A stretch of 64,000 nucleotides of DNA from JACKFB01 sp041389525 (lineage in GTDB: Bacteria > Myxococcota_A > UBA9042 > PHBI01 > JACKFB01): contig JAWKRR010000024.1 of assembly GCA_041389525.1 (NCBI GenBank), forward strand, positions 1 through 64,000, read 5' to 3'. The position numbers and the translations under genes are program-made. Shown here piece by piece: positions 8,657 through 16,339 of the stretch. The notes beneath the pieces were generated by a model that worked only from the letters and a program-made list of their open reading frames with translations, had not been told where the DNA came from and searched no databases. How positions within the stretch are numbered: position 1 is the stretch's first letter; each line of letters begins with the position of its first letter.

Positions 8657-9442
8657 ATGCAGCAAGAGGACGGCCCGGGCCCCAGCTTCCCGGCCGGCGT
8701 CGCGCTGGTGGTGGGCGGCAGCGGCGGCATCGGGGGCGCGATCTGCGCGGCGCTGGCGAGGCACGGCAGCGAGGTCGCGCTGACCTACCGCACAAACCAC
8801 GCCGCGGCGCTGAGCGCGGTCGAGGCGGTCGAGGCGGCGGGCCAGCGCGGGAGCGCCCACGCGGTGGACCTGCGGGATGAGACGTCGGTCCGCTCGCTGA
8901 TCTCGGGCGTTGCTGCTTCTCACGGCCCGATCCACACCATCGTCCACGCCGCGGGCTCGCGCATCGACCAGCCCTACATCAGCCGCGTTGAGTTGGCCCA
9001 GTGGCGCGAGGCCATCGACGCCGACGTCCACGGCGCCTTCCACGTGGTCCAAGCCGGTCTGCCCGAGCTGCGAAAGACGCGCGGCAGCTTCGTCTTCATC
9101 AGCTCGGCCGGGCTGAGCCGCTTCCCGCCCGGCGACGTGCTGTCGGTCGCCCCCAAAGCCGCCGTGGAGGCGCTCCTGCGAGGCGTCGCGCGCGAGGAGG
9201 GCCGCTACGGCGTCCGCGCCAACAGCGTCGCCCTCGGCATCATCGACGCTGGCATGTTCCCCGAGCTGGTCGAGCGCGGCGAGCTGGACGCCCGCTACCT
9301 CGAGGCGGCGAAGCGCAACATCGCCCTGGGGCGCTTCGGGCTGGCGGCCGAGGTCGCCGAGACCGTCGCCTTCCTCGCCTCGCGCGCCGCCGGCTACATC
9401 ACCGGCCAGACCCTGTGCGTGGACGGCGGCTACAGCGTCTGA
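8657..9442 (+). CDS. Short-chain dehydrogenase/reductase family protein lacking catalytic Tyr
   Basis: The ATG at 8657 is preceded by GAGG six bases upstream. The 261-residue protein has a classical SDR Rossmann fold: VGGSGGIGGAI cofactor loop, HAAG in place of NNAG, and a C-terminal GQTLCVDGGYS typical of FabG-like enzymes. The active site is unusual. Where a YxxxK pair is expected the sequence reads SVAPK, so the Lys is kept but the catalytic Tyr is Ser. A FabI-type Tyr seven residues before Lys is also absent. It may be inactive, use another acid, or work as a binding protein. Substrate unknown. Confidence 0.8.
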   Translation: MQQEDGPGPSFPAGVALVVGGSGGIGGAICAALARHGSEVALTYRTNHAAALSAVEAVEAAGQRGSAHAVDLRDETSVRSLISGVAASHGPIHTIVHAAGSRIDQPYISRVELAQWREAIDADVHGAFHVVQAGLPELRKTRGSFVFISSAGLSRFPPGDVLSVAPKAAVEALLRGVAREEGRYGVRANSVALGIIDAGMFPELVERGELDARYLEAAKRNIALGRFGLAAEVAETVAFLASRAAGYITGQTLCVDGGYSV

Positions 9443-9457
9443 TCGAGGTAAGCCAGC

Positions 9458-9489
9458 CCGCGATTCGTCAGCAATTCACTGGCGAATCG
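9458..9489. terminator. Hairpin, second copy of the CCGCGATTCGTCAG palindrome
   Basis: The left arm (9458-9471) is identical over 14 bases to the arm at 3012-3025. The right arm CTGGCGAATCG (9479-9489) pairs with its inner 11 bases with one G-T wobble across a 7-base loop. It lies between the convergent SDR and apbE genes. The shared arm suggests a dispersed palindromic repeat used at gene ends. Confidence 0.5.
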
Positions 9490-9494
9490 GAGGT

Positions 9495-10655
9495 TCAGGG
9501 TGCCGGCGGGTGGAGGACGGTCAGGGCGTCGGTGAGCCCGGCGCTGGTGTGGACGCGGCCGGCGTCGTCGACGAGCACGGCCTCGACGCCGGGCAGCCGC
9601 GCGACCAGGGCGAGCCCGGCGTCGGTCCCCATCACGAAGAGCGCGGTCGAGAGCGCGTCGGCCAGGGTCGCGTCGGCGGCGACCACGGTGGCCGCGCGGA
9701 GGCCGCGGGCGGGCATGCCCGTGCGCGGGTCCAGGATGTGGTGGTAGCGGACGCCGCCGGCCTCGAAGAAGTGCTCGTAGTCGCCGGAGGTCGAGACCGA
9801 CAGGGCCTCGCCGGGCTTGGGCGCCAACGCGAGGGTGGCGAAGGAGTCCGTGGGCAGCCCGCGTGGATCTCGCAGCCCGACGAGCCAGGGTGCTGCGCCC
9901 GAGCGGCCCGCCGCCAGCACCTGGCCGCCGCCGCTGACCAGGTAGTCGCTCACGCCCGCGTCGCGTAGTCGCTGCGCCGCCAGATCCAGCGCCCAGCCCT
10001 TCGCGATGCCGCCGGTGCCGAGGGCCATGCCCTTGTCGGGCAGCCGCAGGGTGCGCGCGGCGAGGTCCACCTCGACTCGCCGGTAGTCCACGCGGGCCAC
10101 CCGCGTCGCGATCTCCTGCGGGTCGGGGACCTCGGGCGTCTCCGCCTGAAAATCCCACAGCCCCCACAGGGCGGCCCAGGTGATGTCGAAGGCGCCGCCG
10201 GTCAAATCGCCGAGCTCGAGCCCCCGCCGCACCAGGGCCAACACCTCCGCCGGGACCGCCGTCGCCGCGCCACCGGCGGCCTCGTTGACCCGAGTCAGCG
10301 GCGAGTCCGGCCGCCACTCGCTCATGCGCTGGTCCACCTCCGCGAAGGTGTCGAAGACCACGCGCGCGGCGAGCTCAGCGCGCGGTCCCGCCGGCACGGC
10401 CACCTCGAGGACGGTGCCCATGGTGGGCACGCGAAATCGCTCGAGCCGCGGCGCTGGCGCGGGGTCGGCGCGGAGGGCTGGGCCCGCGCAGCCGGTGAGC
10501 AGCGGGGCGAGCAGCGCGGCGAGCAGCGCGGCAAGCAGCGAGGCGACCAGCGATGCACGCAGCGAGGCCGCTCGCCCGCGCGTCGGCGAGCCCGCCGCGG
10601 CAGGGCGCCAGCGGCCCGGAGCGCGAACTGACGGAGTGGTCGCGGTGCTGATCAT
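9495..10655 (-). CDS. apbE: ApbE-family FMN transferase lipoprotein
   Basis: Taking ATG 10655, the first ~52 residues are a long Ala/Leu-rich export signal ending in lipobox LTGC, so this is a periplasmic lipoprotein, as is usual for ApbE/Ftp. The body shows family hallmarks: GTVLEVAV, FDITWAALWGLW, GGIAKGWALD, the VSGGGQVLAAG motif and the C-terminal ILDPRTGMPARG and TLADALSTALFVMG. ApbE uses FAD to attach FMN covalently to Thr in (S/T)GAT motifs of exported proteins. Such a motif occurs in the protein encoded at 12395, which makes that the likely client. The upstream palindrome at 10704-10732 lies between this gene and the divergent porin gene. Confidence 0.9.
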   Translation of the reverse strand: MISTATTPSVRAPGRWRPAAAGSPTRGRAASLRASLVASLLAALLAALLAPLLTGCAGPALRADPAPAPRLERFRVPTMGTVLEVAVPAGPRAELAARVVFDTFAEVDQRMSEWRPDSPLTRVNEAAGGAATAVPAEVLALVRRGLELGDLTGGAFDITWAALWGLWDFQAETPEVPDPQEIATRVARVDYRRVEVDLAARTLRLPDKGMALGTGGIAKGWALDLAAQRLRDAGVSDYLVSGGGQVLAAGRSGAAPWLVGLRDPRGLPTDSFATLALAPKPGEALSVSTSGDYEHFFEAGGVRYHHILDPRTGMPARGLRAATVVAADATLADALSTALFVMGTDAGLALVARLPGVEAVLVDDAGRVHTSAGLTDALTVLHPPAP

Positions 10656-10703
10656 GCAAATCCGGTTGACAGGTTTTCGCGCCGGCGGCAAGCTCCGCCG
10701 CAG

Positions 10704-10732
10704 TTGTTGATATTGATAACCAATATCAACAA
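10704..10732. promoter_or_regulatory. Fur-like operator in the apbE/porin divergent promoter
   Basis: A perfect palindrome with 12-bp arms, TTGTTGATATTG-N5-CAATATCAACAA, lies between apbE (minus) and the porin gene (plus). Its core agrees at about 16 of 19 positions with the E. coli Fur box read as two direct hexamers plus one inverted hexamer. It sits only about 24 bases before the porin ATG, so it must overlap the core promoter and act as a repressor site for both directions. A related palindrome precedes the FMN-binding gene. The regulator (Fur, or another Fur-family metal sensor) is not in the window. Confidence 0.65.
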
Positions 10733-10755
10733 GAAAGACACCGCAAGGAGTGAGC

Positions 10756-12054
10756 ATGTCCGCGTTCACCGAGGGCCCCGCGCGCCGCGCGCTATTCGCA
10801 GTTCTGACCGTGGCGCTGAGCCTCGTCGCGCCTGGCGCCCTCGCCGCCGAGGCCACCACCGGGCCGGCGATCGACCTCCCCGACGAGCACCCGCCCGAGG
10901 ACCACGACACCCCGGAGGTGGACCCGATCCACGGCCGCGGCGCCGGCCACGTCCACGTGGGCACCCGCACCGTGCTCGGCGGCTACGGCGAGCTCCACTT
11001 CAACTGGGCGAAGAAAGAGGGCGCGGACCCCACCGCGGTCGTGGACCTCCACCGCCTCGTCCTCTTCGTCGGGCACGCGTTCAACGACGCCATCCGGTTC
11101 GCGGCCGAGATCGAGGTCGAGCACGCCCTGATCAGCGACGGCGGGCCGGGCGAGGTCGCGATCGAGCAGGCCTACGTCGACTGGGACCTGATCGGGCACG
11201 CGCTGACGCTGCGGGCGGGCGCGCTGCTGGTGCCGATGGGGCGCATCAACCGCTGGCACGAGCCGCCCATCTTCCTGGGGGTCGAGCGGCCGAACGTGGA
11301 CCGGCGCATCATCCCGACCACGTGGACCGAGGCCGGCATCGGGCTGATGGGTGAGGCCGGGAAGTACCTGCGCTGGGAGGCGTATCTGGTCAGCGGGCTG
11401 GACCCGGCGGGCTTCTCGATGTCCAACGGCCTGCGCGGCGGGCGGCAGAAGGTCGCCGAGGCCATGGCGAAGAGCTGGGCCCTGGCGTTCCGCGCCGAGG
11501 TCGAGCCGATCCTGGGGCTGACGGCGGCGCTGTCGGGGTACGCCGGGCGCATGGGCCGCAACCTGGGCGATCGCGTCGACGCGACCGGGGCGAAGCTGGA
11601 TCTTGCGGTGCCGGTGGGCGGGCTCGCCATCGACGCCACCTTCAAGCGCTGGGGCCTCGAGCTCAACGCCCAGCTCGCGACCTTCTTCATCGGCGACACC
11701 GCCGGGATGCGGCGCGCGGTGGACGCGGACGGCGTGGCCGGTGGGCTGGACGTCGCCTCGCAGATCCTGGGCGGCTACCTCGAGGCCGGCTTCGACGTGC
11801 TGTCGCTTGTGGAATCGACCGAGATCCAGCTGATCCCCTTCCTCCGGTTCGAGCACATCGACACCGCGTTCAAGGTCACGGGTCGCCCGCGCACGGCCGC
11901 CGACCGCTCGCGCGCCGTCAACGAGGTGGTGGTCGGGCTGCAGCTCGAGCCGATCCCCCAGCTCGCCTTCAAGACCAACGTCATCTTCAGCATGCCCGGA
12001 GGCGGCGCGCCGTCGGAGACCCGCTTCGACGCGGGCCTGGGCTTCATGTTCTGA
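10756..12054 (+). CDS. OprO/OprP-like outer-membrane porin
   Basis: The ATG at 10756 follows AAGGAG with five-base spacing. A Sec signal peptide of about 30 residues ends near ALA-AEA. The 432-residue mature region has alternating amphipathic strands, such as GGYGELHFNW, AEIEVEHAL and LRAGALLVPMGRINRWHEPP, and ends in phenylalanine (GLGFMF), the classic outer-membrane beta-barrel C-terminus. The pattern resembles the phosphate-selective porin O/P family, although the substrate cannot be deduced. Its Fur-like operator and flavin-related neighbours suggest uptake of a metal, metal chelate or electron shuttle. A MITE is inserted immediately after its stop codon. Confidence 0.75.
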   Translation: MSAFTEGPARRALFAVLTVALSLVAPGALAAEATTGPAIDLPDEHPPEDHDTPEVDPIHGRGAGHVHVGTRTVLGGYGELHFNWAKKEGADPTAVVDLHRLVLFVGHAFNDAIRFAAEIEVEHALISDGGPGEVAIEQAYVDWDLIGHALTLRAGALLVPMGRINRWHEPPIFLGVERPNVDRRIIPTTWTEAGIGLMGEAGKYLRWEAYLVSGLDPAGFSMSNGLRGGRQKVAEAMAKSWALAFRAEVEPILGLTAALSGYAGRMGRNLGDRVDATGAKLDLAVPVGGLAIDATFKRWGLELNAQLATFFIGDTAGMRRAVDADGVAGGLDVASQILGGYLEAGFDVLSLVESTEIQLIPFLRFEHIDTAFKVTGRPRTAADRSRAVNEVVVGLQLEPIPQLAFKTNVIFSMPGGGAPSETRFDAGLGFMF

Positions 12055-12056
12055 GC

Positions 12057-12208
12057 GGGTGTTGAGGTATTCCCCGGTCGCCTCGCTGGCTCACATCGTT
12101 TCAGGGACCTACGCGCGTCGGTCTCTCGCGCTGGGCAAGCGCCCTCGGTGCATGAGCCCCTGAGAAGTCGTCGCTGGCGCGACGCTCGGTCCGAATACCT
12201 CAACACCC
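12057..12208. mobile_element. 152-bp MITE with perfect 15-bp terminal inverted repeats and 7-bp target duplication
   Basis: The ends GGGTGTTGAGGTATT (12057-12071) and AATACCTCAACACCC (12194-12208) are exact inverted repeats. The 7-mer TCTGAGC directly abuts both ends (12050-12056 and 12209-12215), as expected for a target-site duplication. The interior contains further imperfect complementarity (CGCTGGC/GCCAGCG and TTCAGGG/CCCCTGA regions), so the RNA could fold into a long hairpin. There is no coding capacity, so it would need a transposase supplied in trans. The porin stop codon lies within the target duplication. No second copy was found in the window, and the parent insertion sequence family is not identified. 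Confidence 0.8.
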
Positions 12209-12323
12209 TCTGAGCCGAGCGACCGATAGCAGAGGGGTGGGTCTGGCGAGCGCCGCCACCCTCGGGACCAGCCCGAGAATCGGCTTGCGCTGGTCCGTCC
12301 TCGCCCCTACACTCGGGCTCTTA

Positions 12324-12346
12324 TTGAAATTGGTTCTCAATTTCAA
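12324..12346. promoter_or_regulatory. Fur-like operator upstream of FMN-binding protein
   Basis: The perfect palindrome TTGAAATTG-N5-CAATTTCAA lies 48 bases before the ATG at 12395. It shares the pattern TTGANATTG-N5-CAATNTCAA with the palindrome at 10704-10732, so the two transcription units probably answer to one regulator. It fits a Fur-type box less closely (about 12 of 19 positions) than the first site. The stretch from the MITE to this site (12209-12323) holds nothing else that I recognise. Confidence 0.65.
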
Positions 12347-12394
12347 CAGTTCGAACCGGCCTGGAATCACCGCCCGAACCGGAACCGCACCCCG

Positions 12395-12976
12395 ATGAAC
12401 TGGCTTCGCATTCGCTCTCTGATGGTCCTGGCGCTGCTCGGCGGCGTCCTCGTCCCCAGCGCGCCCGCGGCGGCCCAGGGGACGTACTGGTCGCGCGCCG
12501 ATCTGCTGCGCAGCTTCTTCCCCGACTGCGAGCGGGTGACCTACACGCGGCTCGAACTCAGCCCCGAGCAGCGCAAGGCCGTCGCGCGCCGCCTGGGCGC
12601 CGCCGCCCCCGAGCGCTTCACGGTCTTCTACGGGCTGAGCAAGGGGAAGCTCGCCGGCTACGCGATCCTCGACGAGGAGCGCGGCCAGCACGAGCCGATC
12701 TCCTTTGGCGTGCTGACCGACGCCCACGGCCAGGTCGCGCGGGTTGAGGTCATGGTCTACCGCGAGAGCTACGGCGAGGAGGTCCGCGAGGAGCGCTTCC
12801 GCGAGCAGTTCACCGGCAAAGGCGCGAAAGACCCGGTGCGCGTGGGCCAAGACATCGTCGCGATCTCGGGTGCCACGATCTCGTCGCGCGCGCTCGCCAT
12901 CGGCACCAAGCGCGCCGTCGTGCTGCTGAACGAGCTCGTCATCACCCCCGGCTTGACGCTCGCCACGTCGCGCTGA
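12395..12976 (+). CDS. Exported FMN-binding domain protein with ApbE flavinylation motif
   Basis: The 193-residue protein has an N-terminal signal peptide (about residues 1-27, cleavage after AAA-QG) and an FMN_bind domain. Near residues 150-162 it carries DIVAISGATISS, matching the D-x-x-x-(S/T)-G-A-T flavinylation motif in which ApbE attaches FMN to the Thr. It resembles the NqrC/RnfG and exported single-domain flavoproteins that move electrons outside the cytoplasm. The upstream Fur-like palindrome, the nearby apbE and the membrane protein that follows five bases later suggest a metal-regulated extracytoplasmic electron-transfer chain, possibly for ferric reduction. The redox partner is not established. 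Confidence 0.85.
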   Translation: MNWLRIRSLMVLALLGGVLVPSAPAAAQGTYWSRADLLRSFFPDCERVTYTRLELSPEQRKAVARRLGAAAPERFTVFYGLSKGKLAGYAILDEERGQHEPISFGVLTDAHGQVARVEVMVYRESYGEEVREERFREQFTGKGAKDPVRVGQDIVAISGATISSRALAIGTKRAVVLLNELVITPGLTLATSR

Positions 12977-12981
12977 GTCGG

Positions 12982-13584
12982 TTGAAGCTGTTCATCCAGA
13001 AGGGCTATCACCTTGGCAGCCTCGCGCTGCCGGCGAAGCTGGTCTACACGATCTTCCTGGTCTTCATCGGCACGGGGATCTGGACCTCGTGGGCCATTTA
13101 CGCCGACCGGATCGGGTCCGATCTCGAGTCGACTCGCGACGGCCCAAGCGTGGCCGAGCGCTACGTCGACGCCAGCCTCTCGGAGAGCGCGCCCGCGGAG
13201 CCGGCCGCGGCCGACGGGATGGACATCGACCTGCCCGACGACGAGCCCGAGCCCGCCGTGGCCGCCGCGAGCAGCCAGTGGCCGTGGATCCTCGATGTGT
13301 TCCACCAGCACCTGTTCACGGTCTCGGTGGTGTTCCTGATACTCGGCCACCTCTTCATGCTGACGCGGCTGCACCCGATGATCGCCAGCGTCGTGGTGCT
13401 GCTGGCGGGGCTGTCCTCGCTGCTGCATGTGCTGGCGCCGGTCATCATCCACAAGACCGGCGGCGCGCTGTGGCTGATGCCGGTGACCGGCGCGACCATG
13501 GGGCTGAGCTGGACCGCGATGGTGCTGTGGACCCTGGGCGCGATGTGGCTGGGGACCGGCGCCCGACGCTCGACGCAGGCGTAG
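12982..13584 (+). CDS. Four-helix inner-membrane protein, partner of FMN-binding protein
   Basis: The gene follows the FMN-binding gene after five bases and appears to start with TTG at 12982; no ATG or GTG gives the first helix. Predicted helices are about residues 17-40, 106-127, 129-152 and 160-188, with an acidic Pro/Ala/Glu loop of about 60 residues between helices 1 and 2, probably periplasmic. Several His residues (HQH, LGHLF, RLHP, LLHVL, IIHK) lie at helix ends and could ligate haem. I do not recognise a named family. The position suggests it passes electrons to, or from, the neighbouring flavoprotein. Confidence 0.7.
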   Translation: MKLFIQKGYHLGSLALPAKLVYTIFLVFIGTGIWTSWAIYADRIGSDLESTRDGPSVAERYVDASLSESAPAEPAAADGMDIDLPDDEPEPAVAAASSQWPWILDVFHQHLFTVSVVFLILGHLFMLTRLHPMIASVVVLLAGLSSLLHVLAPVIIHKTGGALWLMPVTGATMGLSWTAMVLWTLGAMWLGTGARRSTQA

Positions 13585-13591
13585 GCCCGGT

Positions 13592-14788
13592 CTACTCGAG
13601 CCAGCCGCCCGAGAGCACCACGATCCACTCGGCGGTACCTGGGTCAAAGACGCCGACGCTGCGCGGGTAGCGAAGCACCACCGCGTCAAACGCGTAGCCG
13701 CCCTGCCACATGGCCGCGGGCAGCGCGGTGTCGGCGACGACGGCGAGTGCCGCGCTCACGTCCTTCGCCTCAAGCGCCTCGCCGGTCACCAGGTCGAACC
13801 CGCGCGAGACGCCCAGGCCGCCCGAGGGAGGGCAGCCGCTGGCAAGCTCGCTCGCGGGGGACCACGCGGTGGGCCAGGTGATGTCGCCGGCGCCGTCCCA
13901 GACGATGCTGCCGCCGAAGGCCGACTGCCCCGTGCGCGCGCTGACGACGCCGACGCCGCCGAAGTCGCCCGGCGACTCATAGAAGACCCAGGCGTCCTCG
14001 GGCGTGGGGCCGCTCAGCAGCGAGCCTCCGCCGTGGCCGGTGGTCTTGGTGGCCTCGGCGCGGGCGGCGGTCTCGTCGAGGAACGTGTAGGGCCCGGGCG
14101 CCAGCGAGTAGCCGAGCAGCGCCAGCGAGTCGTGGTCCAGGCGCACCGTCACCGTGAAGGCCTGGGTCTTGGCGTACATCGTGGCGGCGAGGGCGGCGGT
14201 GGCGGCGCTGCAAGCCGACGAGGTGTCGCCCGCTGGGACGTCGGCGGGGCTGGCGTCGGGGCTGGCGTCGGGGCTGGCGTCGGGGGCTGGGACGTCGGCG
14301 GGGCCGGTGTCGTCGGTGGCGTCGGTGGCGTCGGGGGCGGGGACGTCCGGCGTCGCGTCCGCGGTGGCGTCGGGGCAGGACGGCAGCAGGCAGGCGTCGG
14401 TGTTGTAGCAGGCCCAGCTGCCACCGGAGCACTTGCACGCCACGGCCGGATAGCACTGACCGCAGCAGCACTCTTTGCCGATGCTGCAGAGCTTCCCGTC
14501 GGTGCTGCAGGCGGAGCCGGGGGCCGGCATCTCGGTCGGGCAGGCGTTCGTGACGTCGGGCGGGCTGGCGATCTCTTTACCGTCGGCGTCGTCGGCGTCG
14601 GGGGCGTCCGTCGAGTCGGCCGCGCCGGTGGAATCTGCGGAATCGGCCGCGTCGGCGCTCACGTCGCCGCCTGCCTCGCTCACGTCGGCCGCGCCGGTGT
14701 CGCCGGACCCGCCTTTGCCGTCGTCGCAGGCGACGAAGCCGCACAGGGAGAAGGCGAGGGTCACGACGATAAAGGCGAGGTTCTTCAT
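13592..14788 (-). CDS. Lipoprotein with Asp/Ala linker and Cys-rich segment
   Basis: The signal peptide ends in GFVAC, so the protein is predicted to be a lipoprotein. An Asp/Ala/Ser linker (residues 25-75) is followed by a Cys-rich segment (CSIGKECCCGQCYP and CKCSGG, about residues 90-130), then a second Asp/Pro/Ala linker containing DASP repeats. A C-terminal domain of about 200 residues (from ACSAATAALAATMY) has no recognised family. It contains VFYESPGDFGGVGVVSARTG and ends in ILVVLSGGWLE-like strands, suggesting a beta-rich domain. It is convergent with the membrane protein gene and follows rlmN after four bases. Function unknown. Confidence 0.8.
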   Translation of the reverse strand: MKNLAFIVVTLAFSLCGFVACDDGKGGSGDTGAADVSEAGGDVSADAADSADSTGAADSTDAPDADDADGKEIASPPDVTNACPTEMPAPGSACSTDGKLCSIGKECCCGQCYPAVACKCSGGSWACYNTDACLLPSCPDATADATPDVPAPDATDATDDTGPADVPAPDASPDASPDASPADVPAGDTSSACSAATAALAATMYAKTQAFTVTVRLDHDSLALLGYSLAPGPYTFLDETAARAEATKTTGHGGGSLLSGPTPEDAWVFYESPGDFGGVGVVSARTGQSAFGGSIVWDGAGDITWPTAWSPASELASGCPPSGGLGVSRGFDLVTGEALEAKDVSAALAVVADTALPAAMWQGGYAFDAVVLRYPRSVGVFDPGTAEWIVVLSGGWLE

Positions 14789-14792
14789 GGGC

Positions 14793-15878
14793 TTACTCTA
14801 CTGCGGTGGGCGTCGCGGCGGCAAACTCGTCAGGGTCGCGCAGCGCCAACTGGCCGCAGGCGGCGGCGAGCTCGCGCCCTCGCGGCAGGCGCAGGCGGAC
14901 GCGGGTGCCGTGGGCGTCCAGGCGGCGCCGAGCCTCGATGAACTCGTCGACGCTCGGCGCGCGGAAGGGCGCGCCCGGGAAGGGGTTGAAGGGGATGAGG
15001 TTCACGATGGCGGAGAGGCCGTCGGCGAAGCGCGCGATGGCCGCGATCTCCTCGGCGGTGTCGGTGATCCCGGGGATGACGACGACCTCGAGCATCAGCC
15101 AGGCCCCGGATTTGCGGGGGTAGCGCTGCAGCGCCGCCCGCAGCGCGTCCAGGTCGTGGCGCGCGGCGATGGGGATGAGCTGCTCGCGGGTGGCCTGCTG
15201 CGCTGAATGCAGGCTCAGCGCGAGCTGGATCTGGCCGCCGAAGTCGGCGCCGAGCTGGTCGATGCGCGCGGGCAGGCCGACCGTGGACACCGTCACGCTG
15301 TCGCGGGCCAGGGCCACGCCGTTCATGTCGGTGAGCACGGCGATGGCGTCGCGGGTGGCGGCGTAGTGGTGCAGCGGCTCGCCCATGCCCATGAAGACGA
15401 CGCGGGTGATGCGGCGGCCGGCGGTCTCGGCGAGGGGCCGGGCGAGGTGGAACTGCCTGACGATTTCGCCAGCCCCGAGCCCTCGCGAGAGCCCCATGGT
15501 GCCGGTCGCGCAGAAGGTGCAGGCCATCGCGCAGCCGACCTGACTCGACACGCAGAGGGTCGCGCGCTTGTCGCCGTTGGGGATGATGACCGCCTCGACC
15601 CGGGCGCCGTCTTCGAGGGCGATGACCAGCTTGGTGGTGCCGTCGTCTGTCGCCTGCGACCCGGTCAGGCGGGCCGTGGCCGCGCGGCTGTGGGCGCGGA
15701 TCGCCTCAGAGTGGCGCAGCCCGAGATCGGGGATGTCCTCCAGCTCGAGGCCCGAGCGGTGCAGGCCCCGCGCCACCCGCGCGGCGTGCTTGGCGCCGAC
15801 CCCGATGGCGTCGAGGTGCTCGGCGAGCTGCGCGCGGGTCGAGCCGTACAGGTCAAAGGCGTCCATGGCCTGGGTCAT
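14793..15878 (-). CDS. rlmN: Dual-specificity RNA methyltransferase RlmN-type (radical SAM)
   Basis: The 361-residue protein has the RlmN/Cfr fold. The [4Fe-4S] motif CAMACTFC lies near residue 107, the SAM-binding GMGEPLHHY follows, and SLHSA and the C-terminal ACGQL contain the resolving Cys. RlmN makes 2-methyladenosine at A2503 of 23S rRNA and A37 of some tRNAs. ATG 15878 is taken as the start; a second ATG lies 12 bases downstream at 15866. Cfr proteins share the motifs, but the single genomic context with no resistance genes favours the housekeeping RlmN. Confidence 0.88.
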   Translation of the reverse strand: MTQAMDAFDLYGSTRAQLAEHLDAIGVGAKHAARVARGLHRSGLELEDIPDLGLRHSEAIRAHSRAATARLTGSQATDDGTTKLVIALEDGARVEAVIIPNGDKRATLCVSSQVGCAMACTFCATGTMGLSRGLGAGEIVRQFHLARPLAETAGRRITRVVFMGMGEPLHHYAATRDAIAVLTDMNGVALARDSVTVSTVGLPARIDQLGADFGGQIQLALSLHSAQQATREQLIPIAARHDLDALRAALQRYPRKSGAWLMLEVVVIPGITDTAEEIAAIARFADGLSAIVNLIPFNPFPGAPFRAPSVDEFIEARRRLDAHGTRVRLRLPRGRELAAACGQLALRDPDEFAAATPTAVE

Positions 15879-15916
15879 CCCCCGCCGGGTCGCGCCCGTC
15901 AACGACAGAACTCGCG

Positions 15917-16237
15917 CTACTCCTCGAGCTGCCAGCGCTCGCCGTCCCAGACCACGGGGAGCTTGGCGTCGACTGGGAATTCGGACTCGTCGGAGCCTGT
16001 GATGTGCAGCGTCCCGCGGTTGACCTGGACCTCGCCGGTGCACTCGCACGACGTGAACATGTGGCCCTCGGCCGACATCGCGTGCTGGCAGTTCATCGCG
16101 AGGCGCGCGTTGCCGCAGGCGTGCTCGAGCTCGGCCTCGCTGAGGCGGCGGGTGCCGGGGTCGTCGCGCCGCGCCTCGCCCGTCGACGCGCATGAGGCCA
16201 GCGCCCAGAAGATCACGACACACCCGAGCTTTCGCAT
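15917..16237 (-). CDS. Small Cys-containing lipoprotein
   Basis: This 106-residue product has a short signal peptide ending in lipobox LASC. The mature part has an HACGNARLAMNCQ motif and FTSCECTGEVQV, with several Cys that could form disulfides, followed by a short beta-rich tail (VVWDGERWQ). I recognise no family. It lies upstream of rlmN and downstream of the WD40 kinase gene on the same strand. Confidence 0.7.
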   Translation of the reverse strand: MRKLGCVVIFWALASCASTGEARRDDPGTRRLSEAELEHACGNARLAMNCQHAMSAEGHMFTSCECTGEVQVNRGTLHITGSDESEFPVDAKLPVVWDGERWQLEE

Positions 16238-16339
16238 CCTCCACCCTCGCGTCCGGTGAGGGCCGCAGATTCGCCCGGAGGCAGGGCCGACGGCAAGGGC
16301 TGGTCGGCGATCGCGGCGCGAGCGGGGCGCCGTCGGGGC

